64,000 nt of DNA from Bacteroidota bacterium (GCA_019638695.1 JAHBTG010000003.1:1-64000); one strand, 5' to 3'. Shown: positions 52,698-61,211, counted from the first letter of the stretch. The notes: a model not told the origin generated them from the letters alone. A program made the numbers and translations.

Positions 52698-53333
52698 CTA
52701 GCGGTTCGGCTGGGGAGTATACCGCAGGTAGGGTTTTACGACACGATGGCCCTTGGGAAAGCGCGCGGGAATATCTTCCGTAGCGATAGCGGGGGCAACG
52801 ACCACATCCTGCCCGGGCTCCCAGTTGGCCGGAGTAGCCACACTGTATTCTGCGGTGAGCTGCAGGCTCTCCAGCACACGCAACAGTTCCTGGAAATTCC
52901 GTCCGGTACTGGCAGGATAAGTCAGGATGAGCTTGATGCGCTTATCCGGGCCGATAATGAAGACGGAACGCACCGTAAAGGTTTCACTGGCATTGGGGTG
53001 AATCATATCGTAGAGGCTACTCACTTTCTTATCGGCATCTGCCAGGATAGGGAAGTTCACGGTCACCTGCTGTGTCTCATTAATATCCTTCACCCACCCG
53101 TGGTGACTATCCAGGGGGTCTACACTCAAGGCCAGGACGCGGGTATTTCGCTGCTCAAAAGCATCCTTGAGCCGTGCAACGGCTCCCAGCTCGGTAGTGC
53201 ACACAGGCGTATAATCTGCCGGGTGACTAAACAAGACCGCCCACTTGCCGTCTATGTACTGGTAAAAGTTGAGCTCACCCTCGGTAGAAAGGGCCGTAAA
53301 ATCCGGTGCGGTATCGCCTAATCGAAGTGCCAT
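52698..53333 (-). CDS. 1-Cys peroxiredoxin (Prx6-like)
   Basis: 211 residues. Thiol peroxidase with the peroxidatic Cys45 in PADYTPVCTTE. It is the only cysteine in the chain, so there is no resolving Cys; the length and the C-terminal extension (VVVAPAIATEDIPARFP) place it in the Prx6 group. Reduces H2O2 and lipid peroxides using an outside thiol. The promoter is not a perfect match to the Bacteroidota consensus; the 53334-53446 region is AT-rich. Confidence 0.9.
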   Translation of the reverse strand: MALRLGDTAPDFTALSTEGELNFYQYIDGKWAVLFSHPADYTPVCTTELGAVARLKDAFEQRNTRVLALSVDPLDSHHGWVKDINETQQVTVNFPILADADKKVSSLYDMIHPNASETFTVRSVFIIGPDKRIKLILTYPASTGRNFQELLRVLESLQLTAEYSVATPANWEPGQDVVVAPAIATEDIPARFPKGHRVVKPYLRYTPQPNR

Positions 53334-53446
53334 ATACTTTAAGAATTAAGTTTGGCACAAAACAACAAAACAATCTTTTATTCTGCAAATAATATTTTTA
53401 ATTCAGATATACAGACTTTTAATCCGAAAATTATGGAGTTCGGCCA

Positions 53447-53472
53447 ATAAAAAAGGCTCCTTACGGAGCCTT
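53447..53472 (-). terminator. Terminator after the 424-residue lipoprotein gene
   Basis: Minus strand: AAGGCTCC-GTAA-GGAGCCTT followed by TTTTATT. It isolates the gene from the peroxiredoxin gene. Confidence 0.85.
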
Positions 53473-53496
53473 CCCTATCATAAGAATCAGAAGCAG

Positions 53497-54771
53497 TTAT
53501 TTGCCGGCAGGTTTTTTCTCCTGGGGTTTATCCTGCGCAGGTGCAGCAGGCTCTGCCGGTTTGCGACGCGCCATGATCAGGCTGGTGCGGTCTTCTCCCC
53601 TGCCCTGCTGATATCCCATCTGGAAAGAAACGGGCTTTACAGGGTGCTTCTTGGTAGCATAAGCTTGTGCCAGCGGGCGTTCAAACTGAGTAGTAAAGGG
53701 CGGCACAGGCGGCACATAGTTGCCATACAGGGTGATATCCCAGGTATTCAGGTCAAACTGGCCATAGCGCAGTCCGGTATCATCCTGGAAGAAGAAGTCA
53801 GTAATATCCGTGATCAGTGCACGCAAGGTATTGGTACTTTCCCACTGGATCACATAGCTGCCGCTTTTGAAGTAGGTGCTCACCCGGCCCAGTCCGCGCA
53901 GCCACTTGATCAGCTCTGTGTGGCGGCTGAAGCGCTTCTCTGCCGGGAAATCCTGTGCATCAAACACGATATAAATGAGCTCCTGCACGGGCGCATCTTC
54001 ACTGCGACGGAAGAGGTAGCGCATACCCGTCACCAGGCTGTCATTGGTGCCCATGCCATAACTGGCATCCTTGCCAATGGGCTCCAGCTCACCGTTCATA
54101 TTGATCTTGATGCGCTCTACATTCAGCACCTCATTGCCCCGCTCTGCCATAAAGGTGAGGATAATGGGCAGGCTGCCATTGAGCTCTGCCCGGCGGAAAT
54201 CGCCCCCCATTTCGCTGGTCACAAAAAAGCTGCGGCGCATAATGGTACGCAGGCTGTGCTGAATGCTCTTGAGATTATGGTCCAGCCGGTCCTTGGGTAT
54301 CTCGCGGATATTGGGTAGCTGCCCTTCGGGCTCCAGTCCCCAGAACACGTATTTACGCGCATTGGGGAACAAGGCATGCGCCGTGATAAAATCCGGGCCG
54401 GAGAAGGGGTAAAGCATCACGCGGTCGCTCTTATGCTCCTCGGGGAACTCTGCCTGGGCAAAGGCCTCCACTTTCTTCAGATAGTCGCGATACTGCTGCC
54501 AGAGGGATCCCTTGAAGAAATCGCGGTGCTGCTGCGCAGTAGCGCCATTGTCAATACTATCCAGCACACTGCCGGCCAGTCGTTCCTTCCCGGCCAGCAA
54601 ACGCGCCAGGTCATTCCAGTAGCGGTCATATTTCGGCTTTTCAGAGGCTTCCTTGCCACCTTTACCGTTTTTGCCGCCTTTGAGGTCACCAATTTCTTTT
54701 TTACCCCCGGAGCAGGCCATGTGCCCTATAACTCCCCAGGCCAGCAATGCAGCCAGTACAATTTTCTTCAT
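53497..54771 (-). CDS. Exported lipoprotein of unknown function
   Basis: 424 residues from the ATG at 54771. MKKIVLAALLAWGVIGHMAC looks like a lipoprotein signal (Cys20) with a loose lipobox, followed by a Gly/Lys-rich linker (GGKKEIGDLKGGKNGKGGK). The body has a segment YPFSGPDFITAHALFPNARKYVFWGLEP and a C-terminal domain with MGTNDSLVTGMRYLF, LIYIVFDAQDFPAEKRFSRH and YGNYVPPVPPFTTQFERPLAQAY. The tail is Pro/Ala/Lys-rich and disordered. I do not recognise the family; the length and even conservation-like texture suggest a defined enzyme-like domain in the periplasm. A promoter with TTTTTTG, 19 bp and TACATTTT precedes it. Confidence 0.7.
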   Translation of the reverse strand: MKKIVLAALLAWGVIGHMACSGGKKEIGDLKGGKNGKGGKEASEKPKYDRYWNDLARLLAGKERLAGSVLDSIDNGATAQQHRDFFKGSLWQQYRDYLKKVEAFAQAEFPEEHKSDRVMLYPFSGPDFITAHALFPNARKYVFWGLEPEGQLPNIREIPKDRLDHNLKSIQHSLRTIMRRSFFVTSEMGGDFRRAELNGSLPIILTFMAERGNEVLNVERIKINMNGELEPIGKDASYGMGTNDSLVTGMRYLFRRSEDAPVQELIYIVFDAQDFPAEKRFSRHTELIKWLRGLGRVSTYFKSGSYVIQWESTNTLRALITDITDFFFQDDTGLRYGQFDLNTWDITLYGNYVPPVPPFTTQFERPLAQAYATKKHPVKPVSFQMGYQQGRGEDRTSLIMARRKPAEPAAPAQDKPQEKKPAGK

Positions 54772-54900
54772 TACTTCATCCAAAAAAATGTAATTCAGGG
54801 GGCGAATTAAGCAAAAAACCGCGGCCTGCCTAGCACTCCCCCCACATACTTATACACCATAGTTATAAACCGGCTGAGGGCCTTGTGGGCAAAGCAGTCC

Positions 54901-56424
54901 TCAATCGCCCCAGATCCACTGCCCCTTGATGCGCAAAGCTTCATCCAGCTTATGCTGCAGGAGGAAGTCCCGCACCTGGTGTGGCTCCAGGCGTTGCATA
55001 GGCAAAGAAGGACTGTCTGCCAGCGCATACAGCATCATACCCAGGAACCGTACATTATTATGCATATGCACAGGGTCTACCAGACGGATCTCATCGCAGT
55101 TGCTATGGTAACAATCGGTCACACCCGGATGATGTTTGCCATTGGCCCAGAAAACAGGAACGCCCTCCAGCATAAACGGCTGGTGATCTGAGTGCAGGCC
55201 CGCATGGGCAGAATGGGTATTGGTAAAGCCGGTGTCCAGCGCATGAATATACGCCCCCACATCAGCCAGCAATTCCAGCAGTTCGGGCCGGCCCACGGCA
55301 TTGAATCCTACGGGGTTACCGGTCATATCCACATTGATCATAGCACGCACCTGGTCCAGGGTGCCATTGGCCTTGGCCTGTGCCACATAGTGGGTGGAAC
55401 CCAGCAGGCCCTGCTCTTCTCCCATGAACAGCACAAACTCAAGGGTACGCCGCGGCCGCAAGCCCAGCACCTGGTATACGCGGGCCAGTTCCACGATACT
55501 GAAAGCCCCGATACCATTATCTATAGCACAATGAGACAGATCCCAGCTGTCGAGATGCCCGCCGATCACGATCTTTTCGCGGGGAAGCTCCCTGCCGGGA
55601 ATGGTGGCAATGACATTGCGGGCCCTGACGGGCGCCACCCGGTTTTGCATGCGGAGGTGTACCGATACCTCGGAGTATCCGCGGATATGAAGGGTCTCCT
55701 TCAGCCAGGCGCGCAACTGCGCTCCCCCGGCTTTGCTGATGCACGCTACAGGTATCGACACCAGGTTACCGTCCACGGAACAGGTACCTGTCAGCACATT
55801 GTCACCTTCCCGGTCATAGACAAACAGCACTCCGGCAGCCCCGTATTGGATGGCCAGTTGTGTTTTTTCACTACGGTGCAGGTTGCGGGTGCCGGGTGCC
55901 GCATGATGCAGCCCCAGGTTTACCAGCAATATGCGCCCCTTCAGGTAGTTGGGGCCTATCGCCATCAGGGAATCATAATCGTCCTGCAAGCCATTGCCCG
56001 CATCTATCAGCGGGGCTTTGATGTCTGCCGACACAGGCGTCTGAGCAAGTGCCACGGACTGGATCTTAAGATAAGGAATCGTATCATACCGGGCATTGGG
56101 GTGGCTGCGGCGCGCCTGCACCTCACAGCTTACCCGGCTCCAGGCTTCCACCTCAAAAGGCTGATAGCTCACGGTCTCCAGCCCATAGGCACGCCATTTG
56201 TCATAGACAAAGGTCTCTGCCCTGGCGCCATTTTCGCTACCCGTAAGCCGGTGGCCTATATGTTCGCACACCCATTTGAGGGTCTCATACCCTTGTGCAT
56301 GGGCCAGCACCTCCTGATTGATGCGGGTAAATACCTCCTGAACGGACGGTGCCTCTTGTGCAGATACGCGCAGAGAGTTCATCAATACAAACAGGCATGC
56401 GATAGATAGTTTATGCAGAAACAT
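54901..56424 (-). CDS. M28-family zinc aminopeptidase/carboxypeptidase, exported
   Basis: 507 residues. Signal peptide MFLHKLSIACLFVLMNSLRVSA before QEA. A PA-domain-like insert lies in the middle (IDAGNGLQDDY...KGRILLVNLG). The di-zinc catalytic domain has IGGHLDSWD (His, Asp), AIDNGIGAF (bridging Asp), FMGEEQGLLGS (Glu base and ligand), NVDMTGNP (Asp) and CYHSNCDE (His). Related to plasma glutamate carboxypeptidase (PGCP). Likely digests peptides in the periplasm or outside. A -7 TATTTTTG (56452-56445, minus) lies 20 bp before the start. Confidence 0.9.
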   Translation of the reverse strand: MFLHKLSIACLFVLMNSLRVSAQEAPSVQEVFTRINQEVLAHAQGYETLKWVCEHIGHRLTGSENGARAETFVYDKWRAYGLETVSYQPFEVEAWSRVSCEVQARRSHPNARYDTIPYLKIQSVALAQTPVSADIKAPLIDAGNGLQDDYDSLMAIGPNYLKGRILLVNLGLHHAAPGTRNLHRSEKTQLAIQYGAAGVLFVYDREGDNVLTGTCSVDGNLVSIPVACISKAGGAQLRAWLKETLHIRGYSEVSVHLRMQNRVAPVRARNVIATIPGRELPREKIVIGGHLDSWDLSHCAIDNGIGAFSIVELARVYQVLGLRPRRTLEFVLFMGEEQGLLGSTHYVAQAKANGTLDQVRAMINVDMTGNPVGFNAVGRPELLELLADVGAYIHALDTGFTNTHSAHAGLHSDHQPFMLEGVPVFWANGKHHPGVTDCYHSNCDEIRLVDPVHMHNNVRFLGMMLYALADSPSLPMQRLEPHQVRDFLLQHKLDEALRIKGQWIWGD

Positions 56425-56501
56425 ACGATTTACTCAATAAGACTCAAAAATACAGGATTTATCTTGAAAAGATACTTATTCCTACTATCGCCCCGCAGAC
56501 A

Positions 56502-57362
56502 TCAGGCTTCGGCAGTATAGGCCATCTCTTCTGCCTGAGCAGCCTGCATTTCCCACTCCTCGCCGGCTTCTGCAAAATGCGCCTGTGCTTCCCTGAAATA
56601 ACGGGCGGAAGCTGCATGCTTACCAAACTGAAGCAGGAGTTGTCCCAGCTCCATCTCCACCTCTGCCAGGTGGGCGGGCGTGCAGTCGGATGTTGCTGGC
56701 AGGTCTTCCAGCAACTGCTTCAGGGCCAGGCGCCCCTCATTGGGTTTGCCCACCGTGATATAGTAGCGCGCCAATGCCCGCTGTACAGGCACTACCGCGG
56801 CCATATACCCCTGCTCCCGCCAGGATGCCATCCTGGCGAGCACATCTTCCAACCCATCTGTCTGCAAGGCAGCCAGCCACTCCCGGTCTTCTGCCGGCAA
56901 TGCCTGGGCTTGTCCGCCCATCAGCTGCCATCCGGTATATTCCACCAGCAGGTGCAGCACGGCCTGCAATCCATACTGTGCCCACTCCGGCGCAGCGGTT
57001 TCCGTATGCACAATGATCTCCTGGTAGCAGGGCAGATTTTCATAGACCTGGAGATCAATCTGTCCCTGGGGCAGCATAATACGCCGCCAGCGGACCGTAG
57101 CCATATTCCACTGCACCAGGAACTCCAGTGTAGCGGGACTTTGGGGCGCCGTTTCCAGCAAGGTATCCAGCAAATGACGGCTGACATCCAGAGCATTCAG
57201 CAACCCCTGGGCATCTTTCACATAGGTAAGCACATGCAGCAGCTGCTGCCAATCAGCAGGGTCCTGGCTGGGCGAGGGTCCCAGGCAACGGTCTTGGAGC
57301 GATTCCAGGTGTGTGTGCAGCGTGGTATCGTCCAGCTGATCCAGGGTTTCAGGCGTAATCAT
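56502..57362 (-). CDS. Helical-repeat protein of unknown function
   Basis: 286 residues, cytoplasmic (no signal). Almost fully alpha-helical, with TPR-like pairs at the C-terminal half: PVQRALARYYITVGKPNEGRLALKQLLEDLP, HLAEVEMELGQLLLQFGKHAASARYFREAQAHFAEAGEEWEMQAA. The N-terminal half (LLHVLTYVKDAQGLLNALDVSRHLLDTLL) resembles more helical hairpins. Low in Lys, rich in Glu/Gln/Ala. It is divergent from rplU-rpmA and shares a 113 bp promoter region with it. I do not recognise the family. Confidence 0.65.
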   Translation of the reverse strand: MITPETLDQLDDTTLHTHLESLQDRCLGPSPSQDPADWQQLLHVLTYVKDAQGLLNALDVSRHLLDTLLETAPQSPATLEFLVQWNMATVRWRRIMLPQGQIDLQVYENLPCYQEIIVHTETAAPEWAQYGLQAVLHLLVEYTGWQLMGGQAQALPAEDREWLAALQTDGLEDVLARMASWREQGYMAAVVPVQRALARYYITVGKPNEGRLALKQLLEDLPATSDCTPAHLAEVEMELGQLLLQFGKHAASARYFREAQAHFAEAGEEWEMQAAQAEEMAYTAEA

Positions 57363-57423
57363 GGGGGTAAACTAGTGCATTTTCGGGTTAGCTGCCCATT
57401 GGCGGAATTTTTGCAGAAAAAAA

Positions 57424-57454
57424 TTGGCGCATAACATCTCATCTACTATCTTTG
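57424..57454 (+). promoter_or_regulatory. Promoter of rplU-rpmA
   Basis: -33 TTG (57424-57426), 20 bp, perfect -7 TATCTTTG (57447-57454). Predicted start 57458, leader 18 nt. Confidence 0.75.
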
Positions 57455-57475
57455 CAGGCTCAATTCTCCAAGGAT

Positions 57476-57787
57476 ATGTTTGCAGTAGTAGATATTGCGG
57501 GTCACCAGTTCAAGGTCAGTGCAGACCAGTTTCTGTATGTGAACCGTTTGCCCCAGGCCGAAGGCGAAGAGTTTACACTGGAAAGTGTAATGCTCGTGGC
57601 CAATGACGGCAAAGTGCAGGTAGGCGCTCCTTTTGTAAAGGGCGCTACTGTTCAGGCCAAAGTGCTGAGCCATCTGAAAGACGACAAAGTGATCGTCTTC
57701 AAAAAGAAACGCCGCAAAGGCTATAAGAAGAAAAACGGTCACCGCCAGGCGCTGACCAAAATCCAGATTCAGTCTATCAAAGCTTAA
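57476..57787 (+). CDS. rplU: 50S ribosomal protein L21
   Basis: 103 residues from the ATG at 57476 (an in-frame TTG eight codons earlier lies in the -7 box). FAVVDIAGHQFKV, VMLVANDGKVQVGAPFV, KVIVFKKKRRKGYKKKNGHRQALTKIQI are typical of L21. Binds 23S rRNA. Cotranscribed with rpmA, 12 bp apart. Confidence 0.96.
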   Translation: MFAVVDIAGHQFKVSADQFLYVNRLPQAEGEEFTLESVMLVANDGKVQVGAPFVKGATVQAKVLSHLKDDKVIVFKKKRRKGYKKKNGHRQALTKIQIQSIKA

Positions 57788-57799
57788 TTTCCCCTTACC

Positions 57800-58054
57800 A
57801 TGGCACACAAGAAAGGCGTCGGTAGTTCCAAGAACGGTCGTGAGAGCGAAAGCAAACGACTGGGCGTGAAAATATTCGGTGGACAGTCGGCCAAAGCAGG
57901 CAATATCCTGATCCGCCAGCGGGGCACTGCCACGCATCCCGGCAAGAACGTGGGCGTTGGCAGAGACCACACCCTCTTTGCCCTGGTAGACGGCACTGTA
58001 AAGTTCAGCCGCCGCAACGACCGTAAATATGTGCACATTGAGCCCCAGGCTTAA
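57800..58054 (+). CDS. rpmA: 50S ribosomal protein L27
   Basis: 84 residues. [20 protein letters not shown] with the conserved AHKKG N-terminus that reaches the peptidyl-transferase centre, then [33 protein letters not shown]. There is no cleaved N-terminal extension of the Firmicutes kind. A terminator follows. Confidence 0.97.
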   Translation: MAHKKGVGSSKNGRESESKRLGVKIFGGQSAKAGNILIRQRGTATHPGKNVGVGRDHTLFALVDGTVKFSRRNDRKYVHIEPQA

Positions 58055-58100
58055 CGGCACACTCCTGTAACAGAGAACCATTGTTCTTTTCTGAAAGAGA

Positions 58101-58129
58101 AGACGACCTTGACGGTTGTCTTTTTTTTT
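58101..58129 (+). terminator. Terminator after rpmA
   Basis: Stem AGACGACC / GGTTGTCT (one G-U), loop TTGAC, then nine Ts. Confidence 0.85.
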
Positions 58130-58194
58130 GAGCCCAACCGCCAACTATTTTTTAACATTAAGCCCCTGGTCTTTTGGCTAACTTGGGCGCCCAT

Positions 58195-58920
58195 ATGAAC
58201 TATCAACAGGATCGGAAAGAGACGCTGGAATTTCTCACCCGCAGACGCAGCCGCTGGAAGGAATTCCGCTTTGCCCTTAAGGTAATGTGGGAGTTTATAC
58301 GCGGCTTTCGCACACTTCACTTTGTAGGACCCTGCATCACCATCTTCGGCTCCGCACGTTTTGGCCCCGGCAATCCATGGTATGGGCTGGGTGAACGCAT
58401 GGGGGCAGAGATGGTCCGGCTGGGCTTCACCGTCATGACAGGAGGAGGCCCTGGTATCATGGAAGCGGGCAACAAAGGCGCCTACCAGGCAGGCGGCCTC
58501 TCTGCAGGATGCAACATCATCCTGCCCTTTGAACAGCAGGCCAACCCCTATGTACAGCGCAACGTCAATATCAGGTACTTCTTCGTACGCAAGGTACTGC
58601 TACTGAAATACAGCTACGGTTTCATCATCCTGCCCGGCGGACTGGGTACACTGGATGAACTATTTGAAACAATTACCCTGCTGCAAACCCAGACCATGAA
58701 GAACCTACCTGTGGTGCTGATGGGGAAGGAGTACTGGCGCAATCTGCTGGCATTGCTGGAAGACCTGGCCCGTGAAGGCGCCATTGATACTGCAGATATT
58801 GACCTTATGCTGGTCACAGATGACCCGGAAGAAGCCACAGCACACATCCGCAAGTATGCCCTGCCGCGCTACCGGCAAGAACAGGCGCCGCGCAAGCGCT
58901 GGTGGCTCTTTGGTGAATAA
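58195..58920 (+). CDS. LOG family (TIGR00730-type) Rossmann-fold protein
   Basis: 241 residues from the ATG at 58195; a TTG-initiated extension of seven codons is possible. It carries both LOG motifs: GGGPGIMEAGNKGA (PGGxGTxxE partner) and ILPGGLGTLDELFE. LOG proteins are cytokinin-riboside-monophosphate phosphoribohydrolases or, in bacteria, nucleotide 5'-monophosphate nucleosidases (PpnN-like). An N-terminal helical extension (ETLEFLTRRRSRWKEF) precedes the fold. The name lysine decarboxylase found on such proteins is a known misannotation. A weak -7 (TAACTTGG, 58179-58186) precedes it; the aldehyde dehydrogenase gene follows after 26 bp. Confidence 0.88.
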   Translation: MNYQQDRKETLEFLTRRRSRWKEFRFALKVMWEFIRGFRTLHFVGPCITIFGSARFGPGNPWYGLGERMGAEMVRLGFTVMTGGGPGIMEAGNKGAYQAGGLSAGCNIILPFEQQANPYVQRNVNIRYFFVRKVLLLKYSYGFIILPGGLGTLDELFETITLLQTQTMKNLPVVLMGKEYWRNLLALLEDLAREGAIDTADIDLMLVTDDPEEATAHIRKYALPRYRQEQAPRKRWWLFGE

Positions 58921-58946
58921 TCACTTTCTGCGCATATTTACCCGTC

Positions 58947-60335
58947 ATGCGCAAACTTGAAGTACATAATCCCTGGGACGGCAGCCTGCTGGAAACCCTC
59001 CCCCTGCTGGCAGCCAGTGACCTGGAGGGGATTATCGCGCGTGCCCAGACGGCCCACCAAACACCGCTTCACCAGTTGCCTGCCCATGCCAGGGTCGCTA
59101 TCCTGGAGCAGTTCCTGCAGTTGATGACCCAGCAACGAGAAGCTTTGATCCATCTGGCCATAGCCGAAGGCGGCAAACCCCGGACAGATACGGAGGGTGA
59201 ATTTATGCGTGCACTGGATGGCGTCAAGACCGCACTGGCAGAAATGCGCACCTGGAGCGGCGAAGAGATACCCATGGGATATACCAAAGCTTCTGCAGGG
59301 CGCATAGCCTTTACCCGTTATGAACCCATAGGGGTAGTAGCAGCTTTTTCTGCCTTTAACCATCCCATTAACCTGTTCATTCACCAGGTGATTCCGGCAG
59401 TAGCGGTGGGCACCCCGGTCATCTATAAACCGGCACCGGATACCCCGCTCACCGGCATTCGTCTCACACAGTTACTGGCTGAGGCCGGCCTGCCCCAACC
59501 CTGGTGTCAGACGATAGTCATAGACAACGAATCTGCCGCCGCACTGGCCGGGCATCCGGGTATTGCGGCCGTCAACTTCATCGGTTCGGCACGGGTAGGA
59601 TGGCAGTTGCGGCAGCGCCTGGCCCCCGGCACCCGCCTGGCACTGGAACACGGCGGAGCCGCCCCGGTGATCATAGATGAAACCGCGGATCTGAAGGAAG
59701 CCCTGCCTATACTCTGCAAAGGCGCGTTCTACCATGCAGGACAGGTCTGTGTGTCTGTGCAGCGCATCTTCGCACACCGGAGCATAGCCGCCCGGGTAGC
59801 CGAAGAGCTGAGTGAACTGGCTGCAAAACTGCGGGTAGGCAATCCCCAGGAAAGCTCCACGGATGTGGGCCCCCTGATCCGCACGGCAGAGGCGCAACGC
59901 ATAGACCAGTGGGTGCAGGAAGCAATTGCAGAAGACGCGCAATGCCTGTGCGGCGGCACACCCCTGCCGGAGCATAACAGCTATGCCCCCACGGTGTTAT
60001 TCGGCCCCTCTACCCGTAGCCGCGTGATGCAGGAGGAGATCTTTGGTCCTGTGGTGTCCGTGGTGCCCTATGACACGATAGACGAAGCCATTGCACAAGC
60101 CAATAACCTGCCCTACACCTTTCAGGCAGCTATTTTTACCCAGAACTATGCGCATGCCATGCGGGCAGGCCAGCGATTGCAGGCCGCTACCGTACTGGTC
60201 AATGACAGCACCACCTTCCGCACCGACTGGATGCCCTTTGCCGGGCACGCCCAAAGCGGACTGGGTGCCGGCGGTATCCGATACACCATGGAGGAATATA
60301 GCCGCCGCAAGTTGTGGGTGCTGAAGATGGGGTAA
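58947..60335 (+). CDS. NAD(P)-dependent aldehyde dehydrogenase
   Basis: 462 residues. Nucleotide-binding FSAFNHPINLFIHQVIPAV, KPAPDTPLTG, FIGSARVGWQLR, the general-base Glu234 in LALEHGGAAPVI, and the nucleophilic Cys268 in AGQVCVSVQRI are all present, as are QEEIFGPVVSVVPYD and the C-terminal FAGHAQSGLGAGGIRYTM. Closest in style to the lactaldehyde / phosphonoacetaldehyde / succinate-semialdehyde branch, but substrate cannot be fixed by eye. It may be cotranscribed with the LOG-family gene. Confidence 0.88.
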   Translation: MRKLEVHNPWDGSLLETLPLLAASDLEGIIARAQTAHQTPLHQLPAHARVAILEQFLQLMTQQREALIHLAIAEGGKPRTDTEGEFMRALDGVKTALAEMRTWSGEEIPMGYTKASAGRIAFTRYEPIGVVAAFSAFNHPINLFIHQVIPAVAVGTPVIYKPAPDTPLTGIRLTQLLAEAGLPQPWCQTIVIDNESAAALAGHPGIAAVNFIGSARVGWQLRQRLAPGTRLALEHGGAAPVIIDETADLKEALPILCKGAFYHAGQVCVSVQRIFAHRSIAARVAEELSELAAKLRVGNPQESSTDVGPLIRTAEAQRIDQWVQEAIAEDAQCLCGGTPLPEHNSYAPTVLFGPSTRSRVMQEEIFGPVVSVVPYDTIDEAIAQANNLPYTFQAAIFTQNYAHAMRAGQRLQAATVLVNDSTTFRTDWMPFAGHAQSGLGAGGIRYTMEEYSRRKLWVLKMG

Positions 60336-60339
60336 CAGG

Positions 60340-60830
60340 TTATCCTCCGATAAAATTGAGAAGATCCTTCACTCCGTTCAGAATGACACAATAAGAAAAG
60401 GCCAGAAACGGTACAGGCTTCTCCGTCATGCCGAACTTGTCTCAGCATCTCCAGCGCAGAACCGGGTATGACAGCGGACCCCGAAACCAGTTGGTAATGC
60501 TATACAAGGTTATACCTACAACGGTATCAGGCGCTCAGGGCATCTTTTGTAATGGGCCTTACTTTTTTCTTGATAAAAAAGTAAGCAAAAATCAAGGCCT
60601 AACAGCAAAAGGGGGTGTCGCCTGTGCTCCGGCGGCCCAAAACAAACTCGCCCCTTTGCAGGGGCTCAAACAGTGTTTTGGGCTGTCCGCCTGCGCTCAA
60701 GCGCCTCTTATTCCCCTTTTGCTGTTAGGCCGATCTTGCAGGAGTGAATAACTGCGGATGGAAACACAGGGTACCGCCGCTGTTAATGGGTATATCATTG
60801 CCAACCTGTTCGGGATGACCGGGACAAAGT
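60340..60830. repeat. Composite nested inverted-repeat element in a 536 bp intergenic region
   Basis: No gene lies between 60336 and 60871. Instead several palindromes are nested: outermost GTCATGCCGAAC (60425-60436) against GTTCGGGATGAC (60808-60819, 11/12); a hairpin CTTACTTTTTT-CTTGAT-AAAAAAGTAAG (60558-60585); perfect 19-bp arms GGCCTAACAGCAAAAGGGG (60596-60614) and CCCCTTTTGCTGTTAGGCC (60713-60731); inside them GCCCAAAACA (60635-60644) with TGTTTTGGGC (60674-60683); at the centre GCCCCT-TTGC-AGGGGC (60650-60665). At 60362-60387 is a CTTCACTCCGTTCAGAATGACA-like segment. Such segments are, as I recall, typical of dispersed intergenic repeats in Bacteroidota, so this is probably a REP/MITE-like element. 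Confidence 0.7.
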
Positions 60831-60859
60831 ACATAGGAGAAGATGCTTAATTATATGTA

Positions 60860-60867
60860 TAAATTTG
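60860..60867 (+). promoter_or_regulatory. -7 element before the small lipoprotein gene
   Basis: TAAATTTG (60860-60867), perfect -7; predicted start 60871, one base before the ATG at 60872. No -33 TTG is seen. Confidence 0.45.
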
Positions 60868-60871
60868 TAGT

Positions 60872-61156
60872 ATGAATAGCAAAATGTGGGTGCTGGGCCT
60901 GGCGGTCCTGCTGTGCAGTTGCGGGCAGATGGCCCAGGAAGCCCGGGCACTGGGCGAAAAGCGGTGCAGTTGTGAGAAGGAACTGAAACAAAACCCGCCG
61001 GCTATGGGAGTGCAGACCGGCTGTCAGCAAGAGCAGCAGGCTCAGGCGGATGCTTTCCTGGAGAAATACCGTGACAAAATGCGGGAGGATGAAACCTTTC
61101 GCGAGCGCTTCCGCAAAGCAGAAGCCGAAGGCTATGGCATGCATTGCGCCCAATAA
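60872..61156 (+). CDS. Small lipoprotein
   Basis: 94 residues. Signal MNSKMWVLGLAVLLCSC with lipobox LLCSC (Cys17, preceded by another Cys). The mature part has four more Cys (KRCSCEKE, GCQQ, HCA), a Glu/Gln/Arg-rich helix (AFLEKYRDKMREDETFRERFRKAEAEGY) and no known domain. It is anchored in the periplasm or outer membrane. It lies between the nested repeat element and ispG. Confidence 0.65.
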   Translation: MNSKMWVLGLAVLLCSCGQMAQEARALGEKRCSCEKELKQNPPAMGVQTGCQQEQQAQADAFLEKYRDKMREDETFRERFRKAEAEGYGMHCAQ

Positions 61157-61211
61157 CTCTCTTTATCCCAAACCAAAGGGCATTTATCCGCGTTAGGCTA
61201 TTGAGAATATT

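Noticed and set aside
55192-56409. 405-codon plus-strand ORF
   Set aside because: Antisense to the M28 peptidase, whose zinc ligands and signal peptide are complete; no family resemblance.
56577-57434. 285-codon plus-strand ORF (and 61002-61949 minus, 315 codons)
   Set aside because: Shadows of the helical-repeat gene and of ispG; the second also runs over the small lipoprotein gene.
58195-58920. Lysine decarboxylase
   Set aside because: The GGGPGIMEA and PGGLGTLDE motifs define the LOG family; no PLP enzyme fold is present.
60425-60819. A short CDS such as the 107-codon ORF at 60428-60751
   Set aside because: It runs through the nested palindromes, has no promoter or codon pattern of its own, and its composition is set by the repeat.
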